55,706 nt of DNA from an uncultured Selenomonadaceae bacterium (GTDB taxonomy: Bacteria > Bacillota > Negativicutes > Selenomonadales > Selenomonadaceae): assembly GCA_910579115.1 (NCBI GenBank), contig CAJTSO010000004.1, forward strand, positions 8,471 through 64,176. Reading direction: 5' to 3'. The notes beneath the pieces are model-generated. The model worked only from the letters and a program-made list of their open reading frames with translations. It was not told the DNA's origin and made no database searches. A program made the translations under genes and the position numbers. Numbering within the stretch: the stretch's first letter is position 1; the number at the start of each line of letters is the position of its first letter. Below are positions 7,762 through 16,874 of this stretch, one piece after another.

Positions 7762-8170
7762 CGCTCCCTGTATCGGGAATGGCTTCCCAGCGGCGGTGCT
7801 CCCCCGTCAGCCCGGAAAAATCTATGGTCAGGGCATCCCCCTTCGCCTCCGCAGCCAGCCAGTCCATCATCCGCCCCCGGATCCGATGAACCGCAAAGAG
7901 GCTGAAAGCGACGCCCCGCCGGTGGTCGTAGCTCTCTGCCGCCTCAATGAGTCCCACGGTCCCCTCCTGCACTACATCCATTATTCCCTCCATAGAGGCA
8001 AAAGGTTTTGCACAGCGAAAGACCAGGGGCTGATAGGCCCGGATGAGGCAGCTTCGGGCTTCTCGATCGCCCTGTTCCTTAAAGTCAGCCCACAGCTTCC
8101 TCTCCTGCTCCGGCGCCAGCAGTTTGATTCGCCTGAGCTCGCTCACATAGTCCTGCCATTCCATTCCCAT
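7724..8170 (-). CDS. Sigma-70 family factor, region 2 (first frame)
   Basis: 148 residues. Region 2 is recognisable: CLIRAYQPLVFRCAKPF, GIMDVVQEGTVGLIEAAESY, DHRRGVAFSLFAVHRIRGRM, i.e. the core-binding 2.1-2.2 and -10-recognition 2.3-2.4 helices. The frame ends in 17 residues unlike any sigma factor (SDVSARFGAGGTI) just before region 4 resumes in the +1 frame. AAAGGAGCTG precedes the ATG. The gene starts 24 bp after tamB, at the end of the mla-tolC-tamB operon, suggesting that it controls envelope genes. Confidence 0.75.
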   Translation of the reverse strand: MGMEWQDYVSELRRIKLLAPEQERKLWADFKEQGDREARSCLIRAYQPLVFRCAKPFASMEGIMDVVQEGTVGLIEAAESYDHRRGVAFSLFAVHRIRGRMMDWLAAEAKGDALTIDFSGLTGEHRRWEAIPDTGSDVSARFGAGGTI

Positions 8171-8194
8171 CAGCTCCTTTCCCTTAAAATTTAG

Positions 8195-11100
8195 TCAGAA
8201 ATTCAATCTGATTTCCATCCCGACCCGGGTGTCATGCTCGTTCATATCCTGCTCCAGGGACATACTCAGCCTGTCGTCAAAATCATACCTGAGACCGGCC
8301 CGGTTTATTTTATTACCTACGCCAATCGTATATTTCAGCATGACCTTGTCGCTTATGTATTTGCCTATTTGGACATTATACTCGCTCTGCCCTCTTTCCC
8401 GGTCATTATCACCCTGGCCCTCCCCCATTGAATAATCGCGGCTGGAAATCTTAAACTCGTCCAGGAACAGCAGATCCCGGAGGCTGTCCTCCAGCTGGCC
8501 CAGGAAGCTCATATGGAGACCCATATCCAGAATGGAATAGGCCAGCTCCTTGTCGTCGCCGCTTTCCCCTCTTTCCCGGCGGAAGGTCAAAAGCTGCATT
8601 ATCTCCGTCTGACTCATCTCCGGACTGGAGGTAAGCCGGAAATCCATCGTTCCCAGAGATCCCTTAGTTGACAGATAAACCTTCGTCCTGCCCACCCGGG
8701 TATAGGCAAACAGATCGATAAAGGGCTCGTAGGTCCCCTGCTGGTTACAGCGGACTTCTCCCTCGTAGATATTGAATTGGTTTTGCAGGTAGTAAAATTT
8801 TCCTTTCTTTACGGTAATTTTACCGCTGTTTACCGGATAGCCGGTAGTCCCCCCCAGATGCACCTGCCCCTCCAGCCTCATGTCGTACAGCTGGGAACTG
8901 TAGGCCCTGACTTCGGGACCAACCTTCACATCCACATCCATCAGCAGCTCGGGCAGCGGAGTCTCCTCATCGGAAAGGGGCGGCATACCCAGCTGGACAT
9001 TGTGAATATCTATCCAACCGCTGGCCAGGGGGATTTCCCTGCCCATAAACATATCCGGGGCGATGGTAAGCGCCCCGTTGAAGGGACCTTTATAGAAGGG
9101 GCAGTCCACCTCCAGACCGTCGGCATTAAAGGCCAGGTCATAATCCACCGCCTCAAGCCCTTCGAGTCTGACCTTCCCTGCCAAAGACAGCTTGCCCTTT
9201 CCCAGCGCGGCAGAAATCTCCCGGAGCACGATACGGTCTCCGTCAAAAATCATTTCACCGCTTATATTCGTGAAGGGAGTAAGGAAATATTTCGGTTTAA
9301 GGGAGCCATCCCTGACTCCCAGCCTTCCATACAGCAAGGGCGCGCCTGCCGTTCCCTTGAGGTGCAGGGTGCCATCCGCGGGTCCCATTGCCCAGTCAAT
9401 ACTGCCGGACAGGATGGGAAGCAGGGACAGATCCGCTTCCTTCAGGGACAGCCATAAATCCAGCTGGCGGCCCCTTTCGTCCTCTCCCCGGTCAATCCCC
9501 AGCGCCTCGAGGGGAATGTCGCCTCTGGCCAGCAGCCGGTAGATCTTATTCAGCTCCGTCTTCTCGGCTGCCGCCTCCTTCAGGCGGATGACCCCGTCCG
9601 AACAAACGGCCGTGGCCGTCATCCGGTCGAAGCTTGATCCTCCCATGCCGCCTCCGGTAACCAGCACCGAGAAGCTTGCCACCGGAGCGGCAAAGGTTCC
9701 GCCCAGGTCTGCATCCACATCGATTGCTCCCCGCAGGGTCACCGATGAACCGGTAAGCCCCGGTATTATCCCGGCGTCAATATTCCGGGCCGTGAGCTTA
9801 ATGGCAACGGCCCCGTCCAAATCGGCCGTGCCATAGCCGGAGAATGTTCCGCCGCTCTGGACGCCGGAAAGCTGTTTCAGGGTAATGACCCGGTTCAGGA
9901 GATCCGCCTCCAGCCGCACGTCGCTGAGGGGCTGCCCCTTTATATCCCCCTTCAGGAGAGTGCCGCTGACGGAAACAGCCGGGTTATCATAGCTGCCCCC
10001 GACCGTTATCGTCCCATCCAGACGGCCTTCGGCCTGTTCCGTGGGGAGTCCGGCCATGGCCAGCAGGCCGGCCAAATCGGCATTTTTCACCTTGAAACCG
10101 CCGCCAATCCCCTTGGTGCCGGTATTCAGGGCAAAGTCCGCCTCGTAGCGTCCGCCGTTTTGCAGGAACCCGCAGGGCTTCAGGGAAATGATCCCGCCGG
10201 CAAAGTGGACATTACCCTGGAAGCTTTCAACCGCCGCCCCGTTTAGCTCCAGCCGGTCAGCGGACAATTCTCCGTCAAATACCGGCCGGAAAACAGTGCC
10301 GGTAACTGTCCCCGAAAACCTCCCATGTCCCTTGACTGGATAGGGCAGCAGGCGGTCAAAGCGCTCCATGTTCACATCGTAAACCGCGGCCGTCAGGCTG
10401 ATTTCCCCTTTTTTGCCGAACCGGCCGTTCAAGTCCATATCCACCAGCGGTGAGAAAACATGGAAATCCGTCAGCCCAAAGCTTTCCCCGTCAAAGGTAT
10501 AGTCGCCGTCCATTCCGTTCAGCAGGTAACCGGCATAGGACCCCCGGTAAAGGTGCAGGTAGCCCGTAACAAATGGCTTGTCCACGGTGCCGGTTATGGT
10601 CACCACATTGTCAAACTCACCGGTAACGGGTGGCGGCTCCTGAGGGAAAATCACCGGCACAAGGTTCTCCGCCCGCTCCTTCATGGTATCTATCCGCAGG
10701 TCGAGCTTCTTCTCCCCGGCAAATCCCACTGTGCCCTGGGCGATCCAGCGTTCGGAACCGTCCCGCTCCAGGGAAAAGCCCTTCAACTGGAGGCCTGACA
10801 GATTTCCCGCCAGCAGTCCCGTAAAGCTGTCGAAGGGAACCCCAAAAAGCTTCCCCCGGACCCCTGATATATCCGCCGTCAGCTCCGGATCCTCCGCAGG
10901 CCCCCGAAGAGAAGCGGTTACATCCGTGAATCCCTTCATAAAGAGATTCTCTTTGAACCGATTGAGCATTCCCAAATCAAAGTGGGTGGCCCGAAGAGTT
11001 AGGTCATAGCTTTTTCCATGTTCAGCCGTAAAAATACTGCCCTCGAGCCCCAGCTCACCCCCGCCGTAATCCTCCCCCAACAGGAGGCTGAGATAATCCA

Positions 11101-12403
11101 GCTTCAGCTCCGTAGGTTTCCGGAAGAATGACACAGACAGCCTCTCCCCGGTAATTCCATCATAAGAGGGAGCCATCAGCTCCGTATTTCCGTACACCGT
11201 CAGCCGGCCTTCCGCCGCCTCGTCAAAGCCCTGACCCTGAAAGTTAAGGTCAGCGGTCAGACTGCCGCCTATTTCAGAAACGCCGGGCTTTTCCCCTAAG
11301 GCGGCCAGGTTAGCCAGGCGGGTCAAGTCTATCCCCTCGGCAGCAATTTTACCAAGGTAGCTCTCGGTGGACAAACCAAGCTCACCAGCCAGCTTCACCT
11401 TACCCCCCAGCATTTGCGCCGTTATTTGAGGAACGGTAATGATGCCATCCCGCAGGATGACCTCACCCTTCAAATCTATTGGTTCACCATTGTAACGGAC
11501 CCTGACCTCCGCCAGCAGCTTATCCTCGCCGCCGTCGTATTCCAGACTGCCGTTCAAATCGGCCAGCTCCGCCCCGTAGGCCTGGAAAGACGCTTCCTTC
11601 AGCCATGCCTTCACCCCGTACCGGGACTCCTCCCCGGCAAGGTTTGCCGTCACCTTTGCCTTCTCGATGAGGCCGCCCCCAATGACCACCTCCGCCGGAA
11701 GCTTTCCCTCCGGCAGCAAGTCAAGGAAATCCCTGACGGCCGCGTTCTCCACCACCGCCTGCAAATTTCCCTCCAGGGTCGCCGTATCCAGCTCGCCGGT
11801 GATGGCAACCGCCGCTCCTCTGACCGTGGCGGTAAGCTCCGGCGCAAGCTTCGGATTACCGTCAAAGTCCAGCCTGCCGTTCACCTGCTGAAGGACGGCC
11901 CTTCGGCCGTCATTGAGGGACAGGTCCACCCTGCCCTCCCGCAGGATAATACAGCCGGAAAAATCATTTTCCGACTTCTCCTCGCTTATCAGGTCCTCAT
12001 AGTTCCATTGGCCGCTTTCCCGCTGGCTGATACTGGCCCGCAGCCGGTTTATTTCCACTTCATCGACGGCTTTCACCGGCGCTTTAAGCAAAGCAAAGAG
12101 GCTGAAGCGCACCTCTGCCGCCTCGGCCTCTGCAATTTTTTCGTCAGCTTTATCAAAGATGACAATATCCCTGATGGTCACGCTCCGGAGAGAGGATACC
12201 TCCACCCGGCCAACGGCGACTTTTGTCTTTAAGGCGGCAGCCGCCTCCCTGCTCAGATAGTCGGCCACCCCCGTTATAAAGGCTTCACTGAGGATGATAT
12301 ACCAGATGACCGCACAGGAAAACAGAACCCCTCCGATACCCAGAGCGGCCGCTCCTTTAGGATTCCTCCGGACTATTTCCCAGTACTTCCTGAACTCCGT
12401 CAT
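8195..12403 (-). CDS. tamB: TamB-like translocation/assembly (AsmA-like bridge) protein
   Basis: About 1402 residues from ATG 12403 (AGAAG 8 bp upstream; an in-frame GTG at 12412 is less likely). An N-terminal transmembrane anchor (AALGIGGVLFSCAVIWYIIL) precedes an AsmA-like start and then more than 1000 residues of repeating beta-strand pattern with many DLNG/LRG-type turns, expected for a hydrophobic-groove bridge across the periplasm. The C-terminal ~330 residues form the TamB/DUF490 domain (TSSPEMSQTEIMQLLTF; LRYDFDDRLSMSLEQDMN) and end in VGMEIRLNF, with the terminal Phe of outer-membrane beta-strands. TamB-type proteins move phospholipids between membranes. It lies 12-21 bp from tolC in the mla operon. 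Confidence 0.93.
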   Translation of the reverse strand: MTEFRKYWEIVRRNPKGAAALGIGGVLFSCAVIWYIILSEAFITGVADYLSREAAAALKTKVAVGRVEVSSLRSVTIRDIVIFDKADEKIAEAEAAEVRFSLFALLKAPVKAVDEVEINRLRASISQRESGQWNYEDLISEEKSENDFSGCIILREGRVDLSLNDGRRAVLQQVNGRLDFDGNPKLAPELTATVRGAAVAITGELDTATLEGNLQAVVENAAVRDFLDLLPEGKLPAEVVIGGGLIEKAKVTANLAGEESRYGVKAWLKEASFQAYGAELADLNGSLEYDGGEDKLLAEVRVRYNGEPIDLKGEVILRDGIITVPQITAQMLGGKVKLAGELGLSTESYLGKIAAEGIDLTRLANLAALGEKPGVSEIGGSLTADLNFQGQGFDEAAEGRLTVYGNTELMAPSYDGITGERLSVSFFRKPTELKLDYLSLLLGEDYGGGELGLEGSIFTAEHGKSYDLTLRATHFDLGMLNRFKENLFMKGFTDVTASLRGPAEDPELTADISGVRGKLFGVPFDSFTGLLAGNLSGLQLKGFSLERDGSERWIAQGTVGFAGEKKLDLRIDTMKERAENLVPVIFPQEPPPVTGEFDNVVTITGTVDKPFVTGYLHLYRGSYAGYLLNGMDGDYTFDGESFGLTDFHVFSPLVDMDLNGRFGKKGEISLTAAVYDVNMERFDRLLPYPVKGHGRFSGTVTGTVFRPVFDGELSADRLELNGAAVESFQGNVHFAGGIISLKPCGFLQNGGRYEADFALNTGTKGIGGGFKVKNADLAGLLAMAGLPTEQAEGRLDGTITVGGSYDNPAVSVSGTLLKGDIKGQPLSDVRLEADLLNRVITLKQLSGVQSGGTFSGYGTADLDGAVAIKLTARNIDAGIIPGLTGSSVTLRGAIDVDADLGGTFAAPVASFSVLVTGGGMGGSSFDRMTATAVCSDGVIRLKEAAAEKTELNKIYRLLARGDIPLEALGIDRGEDERGRQLDLWLSLKEADLSLLPILSGSIDWAMGPADGTLHLKGTAGAPLLYGRLGVRDGSLKPKYFLTPFTNISGEMIFDGDRIVLREISAALGKGKLSLAGKVRLEGLEAVDYDLAFNADGLEVDCPFYKGPFNGALTIAPDMFMGREIPLASGWIDIHNVQLGMPPLSDEETPLPELLMDVDVKVGPEVRAYSSQLYDMRLEGQVHLGGTTGYPVNSGKITVKKGKFYYLQNQFNIYEGEVRCNQQGTYEPFIDLFAYTRVGRTKVYLSTKGSLGTMDFRLTSSPEMSQTEIMQLLTFRRERGESGDDKELAYSILDMGLHMSFLGQLEDSLRDLLFLDEFKISSRDYSMGEGQGDNDRERGQSEYNVQIGKYISDKVMLKYTIGVGNKINRAGLRYDFDDRLSMSLEQDMNEHDTRVGMEIRLNF

Positions 12404-12424
12404 CTGCAACACTTCTTTAACAGT

Positions 12425-14008
12425 TTATCCCCGGGGATTTACATTGGGAGCAGCAGGAGGCCAGCCCATGGTGCGCCCGGAAACGGAAACGGCGCTCTGT
12501 ATTTCGCCGGTTTCCTTTGCTCCGTCAGGGACTTCCCCCACAGCGCTCTCGTAGCCCTCCTGCTTCTTCGCCTCCCGGTATTTGGCATTCTTCAGCGGCA
12601 CCGCATGCTCGTCATTGATATAGGCATTTACATCCAGGTCAACGGCTATACCCATAGCGCGATCCAGCTCCGCCTTGCCGATATTATAGTTGTACAGAGC
12701 CACGGCGTAATTGGTGCGGCTCTTGTTCAGATTGTCCTCGGCGTCCATTACGTCGATATGGGTACCGATCCCGTTTTCGTACCGAAGGCTGGCGATCTTG
12801 AAGTCTTCCTTAGCCTGCTCCACCGCCTTGCCAGCCGTGATGATATTCCGCTCCGCCGCCGTCATGTCAAGGAATGCCTCACGAACCTCCAGGCGGATGT
12901 TTTCCTCCTGCTGAAGAGCCGTCTCCAGCGCCTGCTGGTACTGGGCCTTTGCCTGCTTGACCTTCGCCCGGGTTATGCCGTTGTCAAAAACGTTCCAGCT
13001 GGCTGATACTCCGGCAAACCAATTATCACCGGACTCATGGTCCCGACTGTCAATTTTCTCCCCGGCTACGGAACGGGTAGCCACCAGGGATATTTCCGGC
13101 AGAGCCCCGCCCTTTTCGGCGGACAGGGCGTACCGGGCCGCCTTTGCCTTCCTTCGGGCCGCAATGCCGTCCGGCCGATGACTCAAAGCGTACTCCAGAC
13201 ACTTATCCAGCTGAAGATCGTAGCCCCGGTAGACCATCTCGTCAGTGGGGCGGGTATCGTTCGCAGTGGGCAGCCCGATGATATTATTCAGCTTGGAAAC
13301 CGCTACGTAAAAATCATTCAGGGCATTGGTAAAGGACTGCTCGGCATTCGCCAGCTGAACCTGGCTGCGGAGCACGTCATTCTTGGCCACAGTACCCACG
13401 GCGTAAGCGGCGTCTACATTCTTCTGGTGCTCCCGGAGGGTTTCCACCGAATCGGAGTTTACCTTCACCAGGTTGAAACAGTGCAGCACCCCGTAATAAG
13501 CGGCGGTGGTCGCCTGGCGGATCGTCTGCTTCGTGGCCTCCGCCGTCAGATTGGCGGCATCGTAGTTATAGTCCGCCGCCTTGATGGACTTTTCCAGCTT
13601 GCCTCCGGTAAATATCGGGAAGGTCGCCGTTGCCGTGCCGGAATAATCATGGTCATACTTCTGCCCTCCTATAATCTGGGCGCTGTCGTAGGCCTTGCCG
13701 TCTATGCGCCCGCCCCGGCCCTCCAGGGTTACTTTTAGGCCGTGGGTGCGGCGGATCTCGGACCGCTGCCACCGGGCCAGATCCCTGGCGTATTCAGCCA
13801 GGTGAATATCCCGGTTATTTTTTTCCGCCATTGCCAGGGCCTCTTCAAGGGTGAGGTAGACGGTATTTGAGGACTTTGCCGCCGCCTCCTCTATCTCCCG
13901 GGAAGCCTGTGTCTCCATGGCAAGGGACGAAGGAGCGAAGCCGACGGCTCCCGTGGAAAATGCCAGCGCCAGCGCCAATTGTCTGCAAAGTCTTTTATAA
14001 TTTCTCAC
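12425..14008 (-). CDS. tolC: TolC family outer-membrane channel protein
   Basis: 527 residues from the GTG at 14008. GGAGG lies 8 bp upstream of it, whereas the in-frame ATG at 14023 contains that same GGAGG. The signal peptide is RLCRQLALALAFSTGAVGFA...SSLAM. Two outer-membrane-efflux repeats follow (~residues 50-250 and 265-460), with the heptad-rich helices and turns of TolC (LTLEEALAMAEKNNRDIHLA; ALSHRPDGIAARRKAKAARY; RTNYAVALYNYNIGKAELDR). TolC trimers form outer-membrane exit ducts for type I secretion and efflux. The gene sits between mlaD and tamB; no inner-membrane pump is in the operon, although an HlyD-like adaptor is encoded at 51307-52278. Confidence 0.92.
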   Translation of the reverse strand: MRNYKRLCRQLALALAFSTGAVGFAPSSLAMETQASREIEEAAAKSSNTVYLTLEEALAMAEKNNRDIHLAEYARDLARWQRSEIRRTHGLKVTLEGRGGRIDGKAYDSAQIIGGQKYDHDYSGTATATFPIFTGGKLEKSIKAADYNYDAANLTAEATKQTIRQATTAAYYGVLHCFNLVKVNSDSVETLREHQKNVDAAYAVGTVAKNDVLRSQVQLANAEQSFTNALNDFYVAVSKLNNIIGLPTANDTRPTDEMVYRGYDLQLDKCLEYALSHRPDGIAARRKAKAARYALSAEKGGALPEISLVATRSVAGEKIDSRDHESGDNWFAGVSASWNVFDNGITRAKVKQAKAQYQQALETALQQEENIRLEVREAFLDMTAAERNIITAGKAVEQAKEDFKIASLRYENGIGTHIDVMDAEDNLNKSRTNYAVALYNYNIGKAELDRAMGIAVDLDVNAYINDEHAVPLKNAKYREAKKQEGYESAVGEVPDGAKETGEIQSAVSVSGRTMGWPPAAPNVNPRG

Positions 14009-14055
14009 AATATAAACCTCCATTAGTCAAAAAGCAATTCCCCTGAACCGCCCGG

Positions 14056-15315
14056 CTAAAATTCCTGACGGACGCCGAAATAGGTAGTACGGTTCCCCAT
14101 GTGCTTTGCCACGTCATCTACATTTGTAAAAAGATAAGTCTTGTCCGCCACCCGGTACCGGACCCCCAGACGGAGCCGTAAATCGTTCACGTCGTAGGCA
14201 TCGGCCGAAAAGCGCCATCTGTCTCCGGCATCATAGTCACAGCCCAAACCGAAATAGTCGCGGATCAGACCGCCCCGGGCCGTGAGGCTACCGTATTTTT
14301 TCCCGTACTGGGCGGAAAACTTATCGTCGTTGCCAATGCTCTCGTCCCGGAACTGGACGAAGCTGTCCTTACCGCCAAATGTCAGGTCAATATTGCCCTG
14401 GATCCGCTTGTCATCACGGCGGGGAGAGGCCGCGTTTACCTCCAGGCCGATGGTGGCAAACTCCGCCAGATTGCCACCCATGAGGTTATTCATCTTCCGG
14501 CTTACCTCCCGGGCATTCCGCACCGTTTCCTTCAGATTGTCCTGGGTCTCCGGATCGGTTACCGCTCCCTCCATGGCCGCCGCCATGTTGTCAATGCGCC
14601 TTGCCGCCATGGCAAGGCTGGCCACCGTCTCCCGGAGGCCGGCCGCCGTATTGCCCCCGTCTCGGGCTTCCTCCATCATCCGCGCAGCCTCGTCCGCTGC
14701 GTCACCCAGCCGGCCGGTAATGATTTCCATATTTTTCACCAGCCTGATGAGATGAGCTTCGTTCTGTTCGGATACTCTGGCCAGGGAACCGGTAACCCGC
14801 TGAATATTTACCGCCGTATCGATCAGTCCCCTTTTCAGCTCGGCGCTGCCGGTAATCTCGTTTATGGAAGAGAGGATAGTGTGCATCTGCTGGATCAGCC
14901 CCCCCATCTGGGCCATCATGCCATCCATGGTGGCTTCACTGCCGCCCTCTATTTCAGCCCCGTCCGGATAATTATTCCCGCTGCTGCCGGGAGAAATGCT
15001 GATGAACCGCTCCCCCATGAGACCATCGGCAGCGATTATAAACAGGGAATCGTCGGGAATTGGGACATCCTTATTTACGGTACAGACTACATTCACCCTA
15101 TACCCCATGGGCGTGATACTTTTGACTGTGCCCACATTCACCCCCGCGTAGCGGACGCTGGAGGATACTTTCAGACCAGTAACGTTGGAGAAGCTCACCG
15201 TAAAAGTATTTACCGGCGGCCCCCCGAAGGAAAATCCGGACAGATGGATAAGGGCCACCGTCAGAATCACCGCTCCCAGCAGGGTAAATCCCCCTACCTT
15301 TGCCTCTGTACTCAT
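14056..15315 (-). CDS. mlaD: MlaD-type MCE protein with C-terminal outer-membrane barrel-like domain
   Basis: 419 residues. TM anchor ~8-27 (KVGGFTLLGAVILTVALIHL). A single MCE domain spans ~35-120 (FTVSFSNVTGLKVSSSVRYA; GVNVGTVKSI; ADGLMGERFISISPG). ~125-285 is a long helical, coiled-coil-prone segment (IQQMHTILSSINEITGSAEL; MEGAVTDPETQDNLKETVRN). The last ~130 residues alternate short beta-strands and end in TYFGVRQEF with a terminal Phe. Gram-negative MlaD is ~180 residues and lacks the last two parts. A single-protein bridge of this kind has been described for Veillonella; the match here is my inference from domain order. GAGGAG precedes the ATG. Confidence 0.9.
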   Translation of the reverse strand: MSTEAKVGGFTLLGAVILTVALIHLSGFSFGGPPVNTFTVSFSNVTGLKVSSSVRYAGVNVGTVKSITPMGYRVNVVCTVNKDVPIPDDSLFIIAADGLMGERFISISPGSSGNNYPDGAEIEGGSEATMDGMMAQMGGLIQQMHTILSSINEITGSAELKRGLIDTAVNIQRVTGSLARVSEQNEAHLIRLVKNMEIITGRLGDAADEAARMMEEARDGGNTAAGLRETVASLAMAARRIDNMAAAMEGAVTDPETQDNLKETVRNAREVSRKMNNLMGGNLAEFATIGLEVNAASPRRDDKRIQGNIDLTFGGKDSFVQFRDESIGNDDKFSAQYGKKYGSLTARGGLIRDYFGLGCDYDAGDRWRFSADAYDVNDLRLRLGVRYRVADKTYLFTNVDDVAKHMGNRTTYFGVRQEF

Positions 15316-15337
15316 TTCAATCTCCTCGTCAGACCAT

Positions 15338-16069
15338 TCAAACCATGTGGGCCGCCGCCAGGAACTCCCTGACCCTTTCGTCCTTCAGCTTCAAAAACTC
15401 CTCCACCGGCTCGCAGGCCACCAGCTCACCGGCTGCCACCATGGCAATCCTGTCCGCTATCCGGCAGGCGCTGTGCATATCGTGAGTCACCACCACGCTG
15501 GTCACCTTCAATGCCTTCTGGGTGCTGGTGATAAGCTCGTCAATCTTCGCTGTCATTATGGGATCAAGGCCGCTGCTGGGTTCATCGTAAAATATTATTT
15601 CCGGCCCGAAAGCTATAGCCCGGGCCAGGCTTACCCTTTTCTTCATTCCTCCGGAAAGGGAGGTGGGCATCATGCTTTCCGCTCCCGGCAGCCCTACCAG
15701 CTCCAGCTTTTCCGCCACCACTTTCTTTATTTCTTCCTCGCTGAGAGATGTGTGCTCCCGCAGCCCGAAAGCCACATTGTCCCCCACGGTCATGGAGTCA
15801 AATAGGGCGGAATACTGAAATACCATACCCATGTGGAGGCGGATCTCATCCAGCTCCTCCTCCGCCAGACCGGCAATGTTTTTATCCCCGATCCAAATCT
15901 CACCGGAGGTTGGGGGAATGAGACCGATCATCAGCCGCAGGAGAGTTGATTTACCGGAACCGGAGCCGCCGATTACCGCCAGGGTCTCACCGTCATTTAC
16001 CGTAAGGTCGATCCCGTGGATTACTTCCTTCCCGCCAAAGGACTTGCGCACATCTACCAATCGAATCAT
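15338..16069 (-). CDS. mlaF: MlaF-type ABC transporter ATP-binding protein
   Basis: 243 residues of an MKL/MlaF ATPase. Walker A GGSGSGKST (~34-42), Q-loop MVFQYSALFDSMTVGDN, signature LSGGMKKRVSLARAIA, Walker B IIFYDEPSSGLDP, and switch His in VVVTHDMHSA. It powers lipid movement by the MlaE permease through the MlaD ring. It ends 22 bp before mlaD and starts 10 bp after mlaE, so the three genes are co-transcribed. No MlaB-like STAS subunit gene is present in the operon. Confidence 0.93.
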   Translation of the reverse strand: MIRLVDVRKSFGGKEVIHGIDLTVNDGETLAVIGGSGSGKSTLLRLMIGLIPPTSGEIWIGDKNIAGLAEEELDEIRLHMGMVFQYSALFDSMTVGDNVAFGLREHTSLSEEEIKKVVAEKLELVGLPGAESMMPTSLSGGMKKRVSLARAIAFGPEIIFYDEPSSGLDPIMTAKIDELITSTQKALKVTSVVVTHDMHSACRIADRIAMVAAGELVACEPVEEFLKLKDERVREFLAAAHMV

Positions 16070-16079
16070 AGCTACCGCC

Positions 16080-16853
16080 CTACTTGCTAAAGAGTATCAG
16101 CGACAGGAAACAGTTCAGCATGAAAATCACCACTATGGAGGCCACCACGGAGCGGGTCGTGGCAATGCCCACGCCCTCTGCCCCGTCAGGGGACTTCAGC
16201 CCCATGTGGCAGCCCAGGATGGCAATGACTGCGCCGAAAGCGCTTGCCTTTATCATACCGCCCACAATGTCGTGGGCCTTCATAAACACATCGATGGAAT
16301 CCATATAGGTCAGGCTTGACACCCCGCTGTAGCCGGTAGCCACCGCCCATCCTCCAAAGACCCCCACCGCGTCCCCGAATACCGTAAGCACCGGCACCAT
16401 CAGCATACAGGCCAGCATCCTCGGCACGATCAAATAGCCAATGGGGCTGGTGGCCATGACCCGGAGAGCGTCGATCTGCTCGGTAACCTTCATGGTACTT
16501 ATCTCCGCCGTAATTGCCGCCCCTACCCGTCCGGCGGAAACGACTCCTACCAGCACCGGCCCCAGCTCGCGGCAGATGGCGATTGCCACCACCCCGCCAA
16601 TGGTGGACTGGGCCCCAAACCGGATAAATTCCGTGGCAATCTGCAAGGTCATAACGGCGCCGGTGAAAAACAGGGTCAACGTCACAATCGGCAGAGAATC
16701 AACCCCCAAATGAGCCATCTGAGCCACTACATGCCCCATCCTGGGCGGCTTCCTCAAAGCCCGAAAGGTATCAAAAACGAGGATGACAACCTCGCCGACC
16801 AGTCCCAGCCAGCGCATTACCGCTGTCCCGATTTTTTCCAGAACTGACAGCAT
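16080..16853 (-). CDS. mlaE: MlaE-type ABC transporter permease
   Basis: 257 residues with the MlaE permease fold: an N-terminal amphipathic helix, then about five to six TM segments. Diagnostic stretches are ELGPVLVGVVSAGRVGAAIT, AEISTMKVTEQIDALRVMAT and SPIGYLIVPRMLACMLMVPV. It forms the inner-membrane core that passes phospholipid to or from the MlaD ring. The upstream membrane protein gene stops 21 bp before it, so this is probably the second gene of the operon. Confidence 0.93.
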   Translation of the reverse strand: MLSVLEKIGTAVMRWLGLVGEVVILVFDTFRALRKPPRMGHVVAQMAHLGVDSLPIVTLTLFFTGAVMTLQIATEFIRFGAQSTIGGVVAIAICRELGPVLVGVVSAGRVGAAITAEISTMKVTEQIDALRVMATSPIGYLIVPRMLACMLMVPVLTVFGDAVGVFGGWAVATGYSGVSSLTYMDSIDVFMKAHDIVGGMIKASAFGAVIAILGCHMGLKSPDGAEGVGIATTRSVVASIVVIFMLNCFLSLILFSK

Positions 16854-16874
16854 GGTTTTCCTCCTCTCCTTTAT

